64,000 bases of DNA from Paludibacteraceae bacterium. Lineage in GTDB: Bacteria; Bacteroidota; Bacteroidia; Bacteroidales; Paludibacteraceae. Positions 52,391 to 62,317 of this stretch are shown one piece after another (the stretch's first letter is position 1; every line of letters begins with the position of its first letter). The stretch lies in contig JAEERP010000009.1 of assembly GCA_016285885.1 (NCBI GenBank), positions 58,706 to 122,705 of the forward strand, in the 5' to 3' direction. Under the pieces are notes generated by a model. The model ran no database searches. It had not been told where the DNA came from and was given only the letters and a program-made list of their open reading frames with translations. Position numbers and translations under genes: made by a program.

Positions 52391-54529
52391 TTATTTCATC
52401 ACATATCGTATCTTGAAGGAGAAATTCCTTCCCGGAAGCGGACGGTTGAGGTCCGAGTATACTTTCCTATCCGTTAGGTTTTTAACCTTGAAGGAGAGCG
52501 TCCAGCTATCTTTTCGGAAACTATGTTCGATCCCTGCGTCGAAAGTGAGTGAAGTGGGGATTTTCCGCTCTTGGTATTTGCTCATCTCGAAGTCGTAGAA
52601 ATATTCATGGATATAGGAAACGTCCGTTAAGAAGCGGCTGTTTTGTCCTTTGCCACCGAAGAGGTTTTCTTTGTGCAGTTCAAACCCGAGATTGCCAAGC
52701 AGATAAGGGATGTTAGGCATCCTCTTGTTGTAGGTTGGGTTTTCGGCCGACGAGCCTGTCTCGTGTTCCCTGCGGTCGCGGAGGTCTTGGTAAGTGGCAT
52801 TGGCGTAGAGGTAAAGCACTTTTGAGACATCTCCCTTGAATTCCAGTTCCACGCCCTTGGTACGTACCGTGCCGAAGTTGGCGTAGCGGGCCATGCAAGG
52901 GATCATATCTGCCTGATAACGGATCATCTCCTTCAGTTCATTCAGGAAATAGTTACCTTCGATCTCAATGAATCCATATTTGTTGTATTTATGATAAAGC
53001 AACCCAGCGTTGAGTCCGTTGCAGCGTTCTGGTTTGAGGTCGGTGGAAGGTAGAATGGAGTAGCCATTACCCACCAATTCTTCTGATGTGGGAATCCTCA
53101 CCTCGGAACTGAAGGATGCTTTGGCTAGCATATGCTTGGTGAATTTATAGCGCAATGACTCGCTTCCTCCCCAATAGTTGCGGTTGAGGCTGATATCTAT
53201 GGGTTTGTTGATGAAGGTTTGCTCCAACACCTTGGTCTGGGAGGAGTAGTTGAAATTCTTGATGGTGGTGGCGCTCATGAACTTGCCGTCGAGTAGTGTC
53301 AGGTCGTACGAGAAACCAATCGTGAAGCTAGACATGTGGCTTGGAAAATTGGTTTGGTAGCCGAAGGAGAGGTCCATCAACTCATTCTCGGGTTTTTGTT
53401 TGGTATGGGTGCCATATAGGTTGAGGTTGAACGTGCTATGCTTGCTCAAAAGATAATTCAGATTCAGTTTGGAGGTGAAATCGTGCGTGCGGTTGTCCGA
53501 GTCAGATGCGTAGTTACCCTGTTCGCCCCCATAGGCGGAGACTGCGTTGTAACGGTTGCCATCCCAATCGTAACGGTAGGGAGCGGCATCATAGAGTCCG
53601 TTCTGTCCGTAGCTGTAGCAGGCGTCGAAATCGAAGTCGAGTCCCTTCGCAATGAAATTATCCCGTTTGAGGGAGAGCGCAGTGATAGCCGCTTTCCCAT
53701 GGGTGTAGGCTTCTCTGATATCGAAATCGATACCCTGGATCTCAGCGTTTGTGGCAGTGCAGACGAGTTCCAATTTCACCTCGTCGAAGTACCATTTGGT
53801 GGCCTTGAGCGAACCGCCGACCATGGCCTTCTTGAATCGGTCGTGGTCACGCTTCACCACTCGGTTGTCCAGGTTCGGGAGCTCCATTTCATAGTTGTTG
53901 TCGGAATAGGTGAGCACGCCGCCCAACCCGAACTGAAGCCCCGTCTTCTTGTTGTTGCGTTTGAAGGCGGAATTGAGTTTATGGGTGTTGAAAGAGGCTA
54001 TCTCGTAGCTGGCGTCCAAATAGACTGGCGGATACTCCTTCGTGACGACATTGACCGCCCCGCCCAATGCTGAGCCTCCGAAGCGGTAAGGCACGATGCC
54101 CTTGTAGATCTCGATGCGATCAATCATATCTGTAGGCACATCGTTGAGCGACATATAGTCGCTGAGTTGTCCGATGGCGGCCTCGTCGATGTAGATACCC
54201 ATTCGTTTGCCTTCCAGTCCGCGGACGGAGATTCTCGAGGCGCTACCCACACCTCCTGTGTTACGTACCGTTATGCCTGTCGTGCGCGACAACGCATCGT
54301 TGATGTTGGTGCTGGTGCCTTCCAGTTGTTTGACGGATATGACGGAGATTGGCATGGTCGCCTCCCGCATTTCACGGATCTCATTGCGACCCACTATCGT
54401 GTATTCCTCCAATTCGAAGTCTGGTATATCCTCCAAATCCCCTTGCTCTTGTGCGTAGGAACTTGTGATCGCCAAACCTGCCAGCATCATCGTTAATAAC
54501 CTTTTATTTGTTTTCTGTCGATTTCCCAT
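52391..54529 (-). CDS. TonB-dependent outer-membrane receptor
   Basis: A 712-residue receptor: signal peptide (about 1-26), ELEEYTIVGRNEIREMR TonB-box region, plug domain (about 55-165) with ISVRGLEGKRMGIYIDEAAIGQ and IEIYKGIVPYRFGGSALGGAVNVVTKEY, then a barrel ending RNFSFKIRYVMK. It lacks the SusC-type N-terminal extension, so it is of the iron/cofactor class. The DUF4374 partner gene follows it, and two small membrane protein genes precede it. The substrate may be an iron chelate. Confidence 0.92.
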   Translation of the reverse strand: MGNRQKTNKRLLTMMLAGLAITSSYAQEQGDLEDIPDFELEEYTIVGRNEIREMREATMPISVISVKQLEGTSTNINDALSRTTGITVRNTGGVGSASRISVRGLEGKRMGIYIDEAAIGQLSDYMSLNDVPTDMIDRIEIYKGIVPYRFGGSALGGAVNVVTKEYPPVYLDASYEIASFNTHKLNSAFKRNNKKTGLQFGLGGVLTYSDNNYEMELPNLDNRVVKRDHDRFKKAMVGGSLKATKWYFDEVKLELVCTATNAEIQGIDFDIREAYTHGKAAITALSLKRDNFIAKGLDFDFDACYSYGQNGLYDAAPYRYDWDGNRYNAVSAYGGEQGNYASDSDNRTHDFTSKLNLNYLLSKHSTFNLNLYGTHTKQKPENELMDLSFGYQTNFPSHMSSFTIGFSYDLTLLDGKFMSATTIKNFNYSSQTKVLEQTFINKPIDISLNRNYWGGSESLRYKFTKHMLAKASFSSEVRIPTSEELVGNGYSILPSTDLKPERCNGLNAGLLYHKYNKYGFIEIEGNYFLNELKEMIRYQADMIPCMARYANFGTVRTKGVELEFKGDVSKVLYLYANATYQDLRDRREHETGSSAENPTYNKRMPNIPYLLGNLGFELHKENLFGGKGQNSRFLTDVSYIHEYFYDFEMSKYQERKIPTSLTFDAGIEHSFRKDSWTLSFKVKNLTDRKVYSDLNRPLPGRNFSFKIRYVMK

Positions 54530-54632
54530 TTTCCTTTCTCTTTTGCTCAGTGCTATTTGATTATTTATCTGTTTGTTATGTACTTTTATGTTGTGTTATG
54601 GATCTACTGTCCAATGCCATCATCATGGCGAA

Positions 54633-55040
54633 TTACTTTTCTGCTTTATGGTTCCTCATCTCATTGCGTGAGAAGAGGAATAGATAGATGCCTGCGACAA
54701 TCATCGCAGGGTGGATCATCAACTGGACAGGATTAAATTCCTCGATGAGTTCTATTGCGTGTAAGATATTGAAAACCATCATGATGGATGCCAGTATGAG
54801 GTTGATGAGACACATTGTCTTGCTCGAACGGAACTGCATGCAAAGCAGACCGCACATAGGCATGAGAAAGGAGATGAAAATCATGAAGGCGATCATCCCA
54901 ACGGAGACTTCTCCTGTTGCGTCGGGCATTGCGATGTTGGCGCCCCAAAAGGCTGGTAGTATGTCAGCTAACATATGCATGGCGAAACCTGCCATGATGA
55001 CTACCCACATAAAAGATGCTTTGCTTATGTTTCTTTCCAT
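54633..55040 (-). CDS. Small four-helix membrane protein of unknown function
   Basis: A 135-residue protein with four hydrophobic segments. His residues occur in or near three of them (AMHMLADIL, NILHAIELI, LMIHPAMIV), which could allow metal or heme contact, but no known motif is present. It is placed between the MptD-like gene (98-base gap) and the TonB receptor gene (103-base gap), in the same direction, so it probably belongs to the same uptake unit. I do not recognise the family. Confidence 0.7.
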   Translation of the reverse strand: MERNISKASFMWVVIMAGFAMHMLADILPAFWGANIAMPDATGEVSVGMIAFMIFISFLMPMCGLLCMQFRSSKTMCLINLILASIMMVFNILHAIELIEEFNPVQLMIHPAMIVAGIYLFLFSRNEMRNHKAEK

Positions 55041-55138
55041 AATGTTTTTGTTGAATGGTTAAGTGTTAAATACATATTACGTTTCCGTATGTTCTTGAAT
55101 AACTTGTTTAGGAATACCAATGCTGTTAGTTGTTGTGG

Positions 55139-55705
55139 TTACCTTAAATTCGATGTTCTATTTTTTAGGATGCGCTCTGCCAATCGCATGGCGAATATAG
55201 ACGTTGGAATAGTCAGCAGTAGCACAAAAATCATCATCGGGGTGTTTTCGATCACTGGCTTCATCAGTTGGTCATATCCTGCTGGCATTTCTTCTACGGC
55301 AGCCGCTAGTGAACCTTCTGTGTCAGTCCACCAGTGTGCGGTGTATGCGAAGAAAGAATAGGCAAATGGAATGAAGCTCCAGCGAACACCTTTCAGGGTA
55401 TCGTATTTACAGCAGTATCTGATTATTTCGGCTAATGCCGTCAGAAGAATTATGCCTATCGTGAAGAAAGTGTCGGCTTCACCCGCTGCCAAGCACATGA
55501 TAAGGATGAATCCGTTGAGAATGGTTGCTACTCCGAAACCGCGGACTATGGTTGATGCCTGTAGATAGATTAGTGCGGAAATTAAAGGTAATATTGCGCC
55601 AATATATGCATAGCACATTGGGTGGATTAACCCGCTTGTCGCTCCGAGTATAAATAGAGCCAAGTAGGCGATAACTAGAAAAAAAATCTTAATTGCTGAT
55701 TTCAT
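55139..55705 (-). CDS. Six-helix membrane protein, possibly MptD/Trep_Strep ECF S-component
   Basis: A 188-residue inner-membrane protein with five or six hydrophobic segments, a GIILLTALAEIIRYCCKYDTLKG loop and a basic C terminus (RLAERILKNRTSNLR). The size, the internal AExIRY segment and the terminal KK/RR-type end resemble MptD-type substrate-binding subunits of ECF transporters. No ECF ATPase or T-component is in the window. First gene of the TonB receptor/DUF4374 unit, so a role in moving the imported compound across the inner membrane is plausible. The assignment needs a profile search. Confidence 0.5.
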   Translation of the reverse strand: MKSAIKIFFLVIAYLALFILGATSGLIHPMCYAYIGAILPLISALIYLQASTIVRGFGVATILNGFILIMCLAAGEADTFFTIGIILLTALAEIIRYCCKYDTLKGVRWSFIPFAYSFFAYTAHWWTDTEGSLAAAVEEMPAGYDQLMKPVIENTPMMIFVLLLTIPTSIFAMRLAERILKNRTSNLR

Positions 55706-56139
55706 TTTGTTTATATTTTAAGTTTATCTATTCTCATGCGTTTGCATATTGAGATGGCTTTTTACTGTCGAATGTTGATGCCGCTTTGAACCCTATCCGT
55801 TGAATATCAACGTCTTTTGATCTTATGTCACCTCTTTTTTTTCAAGTGTAAAAGTAGATTGTTCCATTTCCTCGGTAAATCACTATAAATACTGATTTTT
55901 TGTCGGGTAATCGTCATTTATAGGTTGTGTGGTGAAGGATTGTAATTTTTATAGCTGGAAAGCGCATGATCTGTTAATTCGGACGTCTCGAAAACGAACA
56001 TTTGTGTTTATAATACTTATGGTTGAATATTTCCGACCTCTTGGGTGATGTGTCTCAATAATTTTTGTAACTTGCCATTGCTTTTCGGTGAGATTGAATG
56101 GATATTTCCCTTTCGCTGAAAATGAAAAATTTATTTGAT
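55706..56139. other. Divergent intergenic region
   Basis: 434 bases without a gene. A minus-strand -7-like box TACTTTTA (55849-55856 on plus as TAAAAGTA) would give the MptD-like gene a leader of about 135 nt, in which GTTGATATTCAAC (around 55796-55812) is a small inverted repeat. On the plus side TAACTTG near 56062 is a weak -7 candidate for nadE. I see no terminator and no riboswitch I can name. Confidence 0.4.
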
Positions 56140-58092
56140 ATGAAAAAAGAAGAAATTGGATTCGTCCGCGTCGCCAGTGCCATCCCCGTGGTGGAGATTG
56201 CTAACCCCAAGGTGAATGCCGACAGAATCATTGCGTTGATAGAGCAAGCTGCTCGTGAGAATGTGAAGATCGTGTGTTTCCCGGAACTCTGTCTTACTGG
56301 CTATACTTGCGCCGACTTGTTTTTTCAACGCACGTTGATTGAGGAGACGAAAAGGGAACTTTGCAGGGTGAATGATGCGGCATGCAAAAATGGTATTTAT
56401 GCCCTTGTGGGAGCGCCATGCTATCGTGACGGCAAGCTTTACAATGCGGCTTTTGTGGCTGGTTCAGGCGACCAGTTCCTTCATGCGGAGGTGGATAAGC
56501 ACTATCTGCCGAGCAATAATGAGTTTTACGAGAAACGCTGGTTCACGCCTGGATTCGGAGAGAAGAGGCGAATCTTTGAGGTCGACGGAGTAAAGTTCGG
56601 CGTGGAGATTTGCGAAGATTTGTGGATGCCGGCATCTCCAAGTGACGAGATGTGTCTGGCTGGTGCGGAAATCATTTTCAATCTCTCTGCCAGCGATGAA
56701 CTGATCGGCAAGGAGGCTTACCGTCGCCAATTGGTAAAGCAGAAGTCTGCGACGAATGTGTGCGCATATATCTATACTGGATCGGGATTTGGTGAAAGTA
56801 GCACCGACCTTGTCTTCTCTGGCACTGCGATCATTGCTGAAAACGGTAGCTTGTTGGCAACCTCGGAAAGGTTCTCCTTCAAGGAGCAGCTCACCATCGC
56901 CGACATCGATGTTCAGCGATTGCAGGCTGACCGTCTGCGCAACTCCGCTTTCATCATCGGTAATCAGAACCCTAACAAGAAGAATGAGTTGGAAATCATC
57001 ACACTCAATGACCTTGGTGTGAATAAGATATATTGCAGTCCGTCGGATGTGACCCGCACCTTCGCACCTCATCCGTTCGTCCCGCCAGAGGAGGAGATGA
57101 AGACTCGTTGCAACGAAATATTCTCCATCCAGGTGGGCGGATTGGCAACGCGTCTGTTCCACACTGGCATCAAAAAAGCGGTTGTCGGAATCAGTGGAGG
57201 TCTTGACTCTACTCTTGCCTTGCTCGTGATGGTGAAGACATTCGATAAACTGGGCCTTCCGCGCGAAAACATCGTAGGCATAACTATGCCTGGTTTCGGT
57301 ACCACCGGTCGCACCTACCGTAATTCACTCAATATGATGAAGAGTCTGGGTGTCTCCATCAAGGAGGTGGATATCAAGCCAGCCTGCTTGCAACATCTGA
57401 AGGATATTGACCATGATCTCTCCGTCCTTGATGTCAGCTACGAGAATACGCAGGCCCGCGAGCGGACGCAAATATTGATGGATTATGCCAATAAGATCGG
57501 TGGATTGGTGGTGGGAACGGGTGATCTGTCGGAACTGGTGCTGGGTTGGGCGACCTACAACGGCGACCATATGAGCATGTATGCTGTCAACACGTCGATT
57601 CCAAAGACATTGGTGAGATATCTGGTGAAATACGCCGCTCTCTATGAGATGGACGAAGCCGCAAAGGAGACGTTGTTGGATGTCTGCGATACGCCTGTCA
57701 GTCCTGAACTGCTTCCTGCCGACGACAAAGGAGAGATTGCGCAAAAGACAGAGGATTTGGTCGGCCCGTATGAACTTCACGATTTCTTCATCTACTACAC
57801 CCTCCGCTTCGGATTCTCGCCGACAAAGATCTTCTTCATGGCCCATAAGGCGTTCGAAGGCAAATATGACGATGCTACGATATTGAAGTGGATGCGCACG
57901 TTCTACTGGCGCTTCTTCGCACAACAGTTTAAGCGGAGTTGTATGCCGGACGGACCGAAGGTCGGAAGCGTCAACTTGTCCCCTCGGGGAGATTGGAGAA
58001 TGCCGAGTGATGCCTGCAGCAAAATTTGGATTGAAGAGGTGGAGCAGTTGACGGAAATGGCGAAGAACATGAATTGGATAGCTGAAGAATAA
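56140..58092 (+). CDS. nadE: Glutamine-dependent NAD+ synthetase
   Basis: A 650-residue two-domain enzyme that makes NAD+ from nicotinate adenine dinucleotide, ATP and glutamine. The N-terminal nitrilase-type glutaminase (about 1-290) has CFPELCLTGYTCADL with the catalytic Glu, a Lys in the HYLPSNNEFYEKRWF segment, and the nucleophile Cys in VEICEDLWMP. The C-terminal synthetase has the PP-loop SGGLDSTLALLV (about 350-361) and GTGDLSELVLGW. The frame is open from 56098, but the family begins close to EIGFVRVASA, so ATG 56140 (MKKEEIG) is preferred. It stands alone. Confidence 0.95.
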   Translation: MKKEEIGFVRVASAIPVVEIANPKVNADRIIALIEQAARENVKIVCFPELCLTGYTCADLFFQRTLIEETKRELCRVNDAACKNGIYALVGAPCYRDGKLYNAAFVAGSGDQFLHAEVDKHYLPSNNEFYEKRWFTPGFGEKRRIFEVDGVKFGVEICEDLWMPASPSDEMCLAGAEIIFNLSASDELIGKEAYRRQLVKQKSATNVCAYIYTGSGFGESSTDLVFSGTAIIAENGSLLATSERFSFKEQLTIADIDVQRLQADRLRNSAFIIGNQNPNKKNELEIITLNDLGVNKIYCSPSDVTRTFAPHPFVPPEEEMKTRCNEIFSIQVGGLATRLFHTGIKKAVVGISGGLDSTLALLVMVKTFDKLGLPRENIVGITMPGFGTTGRTYRNSLNMMKSLGVSIKEVDIKPACLQHLKDIDHDLSVLDVSYENTQARERTQILMDYANKIGGLVVGTGDLSELVLGWATYNGDHMSMYAVNTSIPKTLVRYLVKYAALYEMDEAAKETLLDVCDTPVSPELLPADDKGEIAQKTEDLVGPYELHDFFIYYTLRFGFSPTKIFFMAHKAFEGKYDDATILKWMRTFYWRFFAQQFKRSCMPDGPKVGSVNLSPRGDWRMPSDACSKIWIEEVEQLTEMAKNMNWIAEE

Positions 58093-58159
58093 TGGTTATT
58101 TAGGCTCCCTGGATATCACGTGGGGGTAGATCGTTGGTTTGTCGCCGATAACAGTGGCG

Positions 58160-59491
58160 TCAACGCTTATTTTTTTTCTTTTGGTAGATATACACGCCTA
58201 CGCAGATCGCCACGGAGAGCAGCGAACCTAACGGGGCCGCCATGCCCATCGGTGTGAGGCTGTCGGGGTACCAGATGGAGGCGTAGTAGGAGCCTGGAAT
58301 GCGTATCAAGACGATGGAAAGCAGGTTGTGGATGAAGGAGACGATGGACATCCCGCAGGCACAGAAATAGCCGCTGAAACAGAAATGGACGCCCGCCAAA
58401 GCACAGTCTGTCGAGTAGGGCCGCAAGTATTGTCCTCCGAAGAGTATCACGTTCGAATCGTCCGTGAACCATGAGATGACGGAATCGGATGTCGGCTGGA
58501 GCACGGAGGAGAAGAGGAATCCGTATGCCAGACAGACGAATATGCCTAAACGCAACGTGGCGTGCGCCCTTTCCGGCTTGCCCGCTCCGATGTTCTGCGC
58601 CGCTATGGCGGATATGGCGGAGAGCATGCTGGACGGCACGAGGAAGAGGATGCAGATGATCTTCTCCACGATACCGACGGCGGCGGCCACCTCCACACCC
58701 CGCCGGTTGGCGATGACCGTGATGACGATGAAGGAGACTTGGATGAAACCGTCCTGCAGGGAGATGGGTAGCCCGATTTGTAGTATGTTCCTCATGGGTC
58801 GGCCCTCCACCCTCAGCATACCTATCCCGAAATGGAACATGCCTTTGTTCCGCCTGATCCATCCCGCCGAAAAGAGCACACTGCATAATTGTGCGATGAC
58901 AGTCGCGTAGGCGGCTCCCTCCGCCTTCATGCCCATCACACCAACGAGAAGGAAGTCCAACAGCACATTCATGACGCAGGCGATCGCCACGAAGTACATC
59001 GGCGACTTCGAATCGCCCAATCCCCTGAATATGGAGGAGATGATATTGTAGGCCACGATCAATGGTACCCCCACGAAACAGATGGTCAGGTAGCGACGTG
59101 TCTGCTCCACGGATTCTGGTGGGGTGGACATCAGCGAGACGATGTCATCGACAAAAGTGAGCAAGGCCAGACAGGCGACCATGGACAATATGCCGAAAAG
59201 CACAATGGAGTTGCCGATGGTTCGTCCCACGGTGTTATAGTCTTTCCCTCCCACCGCGCGGCCAATCATCACGGTGGTGCCCATGGCCAGCCCGACCACC
59301 ATCACCGTCAGCATGTGCATCACCTGGCTACCGACCGCTACGGCTGTGATCTCCGGCGCACCCGTATATTGCCCGATGATGAAGAGATCCGCCAAACCAT
59401 AGAATGTCTGGAGGAAATAAGCCAACAAAAATGGTGCGGAGAAGGAGACCAGTGTCTTGAATACTCCTCCTTGGGTCAGGTCCTTTTGCAT
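58160..59491 (-). CDS. MATE family efflux transporter
   Basis: A 443-residue inner-membrane protein with twelve hydrophobic segments in two halves. Family motifs include YGLADLFIIGQYTGAPEITAVAVGSQ near the N terminus and AAQNIGAGKPERA in the middle. It exports cationic or aromatic compounds with Na+ or H+. The frame is open from 59632, but that would overlap the SpoIID-like gene; MQKDLTQGG at 59491 is the usual MATE start, 20 bases after that gene's stop. The two are probably co-transcribed. Confidence 0.92.
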   Translation of the reverse strand: MQKDLTQGGVFKTLVSFSAPFLLAYFLQTFYGLADLFIIGQYTGAPEITAVAVGSQVMHMLTVMVVGLAMGTTVMIGRAVGGKDYNTVGRTIGNSIVLFGILSMVACLALLTFVDDIVSLMSTPPESVEQTRRYLTICFVGVPLIVAYNIISSIFRGLGDSKSPMYFVAIACVMNVLLDFLLVGVMGMKAEGAAYATVIAQLCSVLFSAGWIRRNKGMFHFGIGMLRVEGRPMRNILQIGLPISLQDGFIQVSFIVITVIANRRGVEVAAAVGIVEKIICILFLVPSSMLSAISAIAAQNIGAGKPERAHATLRLGIFVCLAYGFLFSSVLQPTSDSVISWFTDDSNVILFGGQYLRPYSTDCALAGVHFCFSGYFCACGMSIVSFIHNLLSIVLIRIPGSYYASIWYPDSLTPMGMAAPLGSLLSVAICVGVYIYQKKKNKR

Positions 59492-59511
59492 ACAGGGGTC
59501 TTCATGAGTGG

Positions 59512-60819
59512 TTAATACCTCTTCGTCAAACTGGAATGTGGATAATAGTGCGACAATATGGAACGATAGCCGATGCCTTGGCTCGCCATCACGGCCGCAC
59601 CGATCTGGCAGAGGCCCACACCATGTCCCCATCCCGCACCACGCAATACGAAGTGGAGGGTACCCTCCCGCTCTTCCTTGTCCACGATAAAGGCGGAACT
59701 ATATAAATGGCTGGTGGATAGCGCTTTTCGGATCTCCAGTTCCTTCCCGATCACCATCGTCCGTTTCTCCCCCACAATTTTCAGTTCGATGATTCGGGCG
59801 GAGGCGCCTCGTTTCAATGGTACCAAGTCTATGATTTTTCCGAAGTCGATGCCCGTCTTCTCCTTCACCAGGGAGGAGAGCTCCGCTTGGGAATAGTCCA
59901 CCTTCCAACGGTAGAAGTCGGGCGTCTCCTGGTCGTAGTTATTGAGCACTTGCGAAAGGACCGTTTTATTCTGTGTGTTGCAGTAGGCCTCCGGTGAAGA
60001 GAGGATCCATTTCCTCGCCACCGCCTCTTGGGTGAGGTCCGGCAGCTTTTCTTCCGCAGTATCCGCCACGGGGAGCAGGTAGGGGTGATGCACCTCCTCC
60101 CAGCAGTTCTCGAAGAGCTCGGTAGCGCCGCCACACGCCTTGTAGAAACGGGCGTCGCAGATCTTCCCGTCGTAGGTCAGCACCTCGCCGAAGGTGGCCT
60201 TGATAGCCTCCCTCACCGCTTGCGTACTCACCTTGGTGATGCCTTGGTAGCGCTGGCAATGGTCGTCGGCGCAGACATCGAAGAGCGTATGGTCCTGGTG
60301 GTCGTACCAGCGTATGATCCGCTCGTCCGTCACCACCATCGAGGCGGCATGGTTCTCCGTCTCCTTGTTCTCCAACTTGTTCAGCAGCCAGCTGCGGGAT
60401 ATCACGGCATGCGCCTTGAGCAACTCTAACGAGGAGGTGGCGCTCATCTCGGAGGAGATGACGCTCGTGAGGTAATCCTCTGTCGGAACGATATCAATCG
60501 CCTGCACCTCATCGTCGATCACGATGAACTTCAGCGAACCGTTGAAGCGTTGTGTCTCCTTCCTCTCCCAGTGAAAGTGGATACCGATGACCACATCCAA
60601 GAGGTCGAAACTATCTGTCGTAAAGGAAGGAGAGAAGATTATCTCGTCATATAAATCATTGTTGTATAATATCTTACCATCTTGAACGGAAACCGTTTGG
60701 TCGCCTGTCACCACAGAGCCGTTGCCGTTGATGCGGAAATCTCCGTGGAGGGTGAAACGGATTACTTTGCTCCGCAGAATGCCGACGCTGATGGTGGGTT
60801 GAGTCTCCTGTCTCTTCAT
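59512..60819 (-). CDS. SpoIID/LytB domain protein
   Basis: A 435-residue protein with the SpoIID/LytB domain in its central and C-terminal parts: VPTEDYLTSVISSEMSATSSLELLKAHAVISRSW (family signature with catalytic Glu in SSEM), YQGI, CDARFYKACGGATE, and the end GAGWGHGVGLCQIGAAVMASQG. SpoIID enzymes cleave peptidoglycan glycan strands; non-spore-formers carry related proteins of less clear role. No evident signal peptide, so its location is uncertain. It starts 12 bases after the stop of the membrane protein gene. Confidence 0.9.
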   Translation of the reverse strand: MKRQETQPTISVGILRSKVIRFTLHGDFRINGNGSVVTGDQTVSVQDGKILYNNDLYDEIIFSPSFTTDSFDLLDVVIGIHFHWERKETQRFNGSLKFIVIDDEVQAIDIVPTEDYLTSVISSEMSATSSLELLKAHAVISRSWLLNKLENKETENHAASMVVTDERIIRWYDHQDHTLFDVCADDHCQRYQGITKVSTQAVREAIKATFGEVLTYDGKICDARFYKACGGATELFENCWEEVHHPYLLPVADTAEEKLPDLTQEAVARKWILSSPEAYCNTQNKTVLSQVLNNYDQETPDFYRWKVDYSQAELSSLVKEKTGIDFGKIIDLVPLKRGASARIIELKIVGEKRTMVIGKELEIRKALSTSHLYSSAFIVDKEEREGTLHFVLRGAGWGHGVGLCQIGAAVMASQGIGYRSILSHYYPHSSLTKRY

Positions 60820-60831
60820 CTTTTGTACTTT

Positions 60832-61338
60832 TTATTCTGTGCGTTGTTGCTCCTTCTCCAATCGGTTAATGAGTTTCATGCAAAATATGAGCGGGATAAT
60901 GCCGAAGACGCCGAACGAGCAATCGATGAGAGTCCAAAGAATAGGAATCTCTCTGATGGGGCCGCAGATGAAAGCCAGCGGAAGGATCGCCACGCAAGCG
61001 ATCATGCCCCATTGGATGACCCACTTGTTGCGGATTGGGTCACGGAGCGGACCGATGAACATCAGTGCGATCACCAGATGGGCGAAGGCCAGCCAATCGT
61101 AGCCATATGCCAGTTGCGGGGCGCTTTGGTTCATCTCTGTAATGCTTCCCTTTATGCTATAAACGAATCCGAACACGGAAGGGAAATTGTTTACCGTTTC
61201 TTCGTTGATACCCAGCAGGGAACACAGTATATTCAATTCGGTCTCGACAGGGAAAGCCGTCGCTCCCGCCACGACCAACGCTACCATGTAGAAGAGGATG
61301 ATACCGCGTATCTTTTGTAAAGTGCTAAACTGTTTCAT
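60832..61338 (-). CDS. Four-helix membrane protein of unknown function
   Basis: A 168-residue protein with four hydrophobic segments (about 10-30, 82-100, 110-130, 133-155) and a long periplasmic loop between the first two (PVETELNILCSLLGINEETVNNF). The C terminus is charged (INRLEKEQQRTE). It lies 12 bases before the SpoIID-like gene and so heads a three-gene unit with that gene and the MATE transporter. I do not recognise the family. Confidence 0.7.
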   Translation of the reverse strand: MKQFSTLQKIRGIILFYMVALVVAGATAFPVETELNILCSLLGINEETVNNFPSVFGFVYSIKGSITEMNQSAPQLAYGYDWLAFAHLVIALMFIGPLRDPIRNKWVIQWGMIACVAILPLAFICGPIREIPILWTLIDCSFGVFGIIPLIFCMKLINRLEKEQQRTE

Positions 61339-61495
61339 GCTGATTCAGTATGGTTATATGTTGAAACAAAATTAATGCATTTATTTGAAATAGAAAGTAA
61401 GTGTAACCATAAGATCATATTTCAGTAAAATGGTTATATTCCTCAGAAAGATGAATGTATTATTCTGTGAACAGATATTTTTTTAGTAATTTTTT

Positions 61496-61525
61496 TTTGT
61501 TGTTAAGAAAACTTTTCTACTTTTG
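61496..61525 (+). promoter_or_regulatory. Promoter of the T9SS-type/hydrolase gene pair
   Basis: TTTG at 61496-61499, 18 bases, then TACTTTTG at 61518-61525. The start codon is 298 bases further on, so the transcript has a long leader. Confidence 0.6.
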
Positions 61526-61531
61526 TCGCGT

Positions 61532-61822
61532 CCATCTGCGGAATACGAGGGTGGGCACCATAAACTAAAAACCAAACATCTAATAACATTAACATTAAAT
61601 TTTTGTTATTACACTTCAATTAGGGAGAACCATTGAAAACCGCCGAAGAGCATTTTCGGCAAAAACCAAAAACCAAGCGGATTTCCACATTTCGTTCGGG
61701 GAACAACAGAAAGGAGAAATGGAAGAAATGTATTTCCGCCATTTAGACATCAGAGGATGCTAAAAAACTATTGCAACAACGCATTGACCTTACATTTAAA
61801 ACACCATTAATAAGTAAAAACC
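61532..61822 (+). other. Long 5' leader (about 290 nt) with a hairpin
   Basis: The leader is A-rich and holds one clear hairpin, GCCGAA (61642-61647) with TTCGGC (61655-61660). No T run follows it, and no reading frame of note is present. It matches no riboswitch I know. It may bind a regulator or simply give a stable, well-translated mRNA. Confidence 0.45.
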
Positions 61823-62317
61823 ATGAAGAAAGTATTCTTTTTTAGACGAGCTTTCTCTTCATTGACGCTACTTGCATTAACAATGGCGGCGAATGCCGAA
61901 GTGTTAATAGTCGAGCAAAACAAAGAGAATTCTCAGGAAACAGAGAAGACTTGCTATGATTTGGGCGACAAACCCGTCCTGACATATAGTGAAGCCAATC
62001 TCGTCGTGAAAACAAACATCGCCAGTGCGGAGTTCCCGTTAGGGAAAGTCGCGAAGTATTACTTTGCAGAGTCAGATCCAACAGGAGTAGTGACGACACA
62101 GGGGAAAATGGGATACCTTTTCGTAACGGAAGAGGGCGTTCGGATGACCGGATTCGAGCCATCCCTTCAGGTGAAGCTCTACACCGTCAGTGGACAGTTC
62201 CTCCAGGAGTACAGGACCTCGGAAGAGGGTTCCCTGGAAATTAGTCTCAAAGGACAGCCTCAAGGCGTCTATCTCATTCAATTAAACACCACCACTATTA
62301 AAGTAATAAGGAAATGA
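61823..62317 (+). CDS. Small secreted protein with T9SS-type C-terminal domain
   Basis: A 164-residue protein: signal peptide (about 1-25, ending ANA), a short beta domain with EVLIVEQNK and VVKTNIASAEFPLGKVAKYYF, and a C-terminal domain (about 95-164) with VRMTGFEPSLQVKLYTVSGQ and the end GVYLIQLNTTTIKVIRK. The latter is the usual type IX sorting domain form. Same build as the protein at 36.4 kb. Its stop overlaps the next start (ATGA), so it is coupled to the hydrolase gene. Confidence 0.7.
   Translation: MKKVFFFRRAFSSLTLLALTMAANAEVLIVEQNKENSQETEKTCYDLGDKPVLTYSEANLVVKTNIASAEFPLGKVAKYYFAESDPTGVVTTQGKMGYLFVTEEGVRMTGFEPSLQVKLYTVSGQFLQEYRTSEEGSLEISLKGQPQGVYLIQLNTTTIKVIRK

Noticed and set aside
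53438..54073. Plus-strand frame of 211 codons opposite the TonB receptor
   Set aside because: Val/Glu/Gly-rich shadow of the receptor sequence, no support as a gene.
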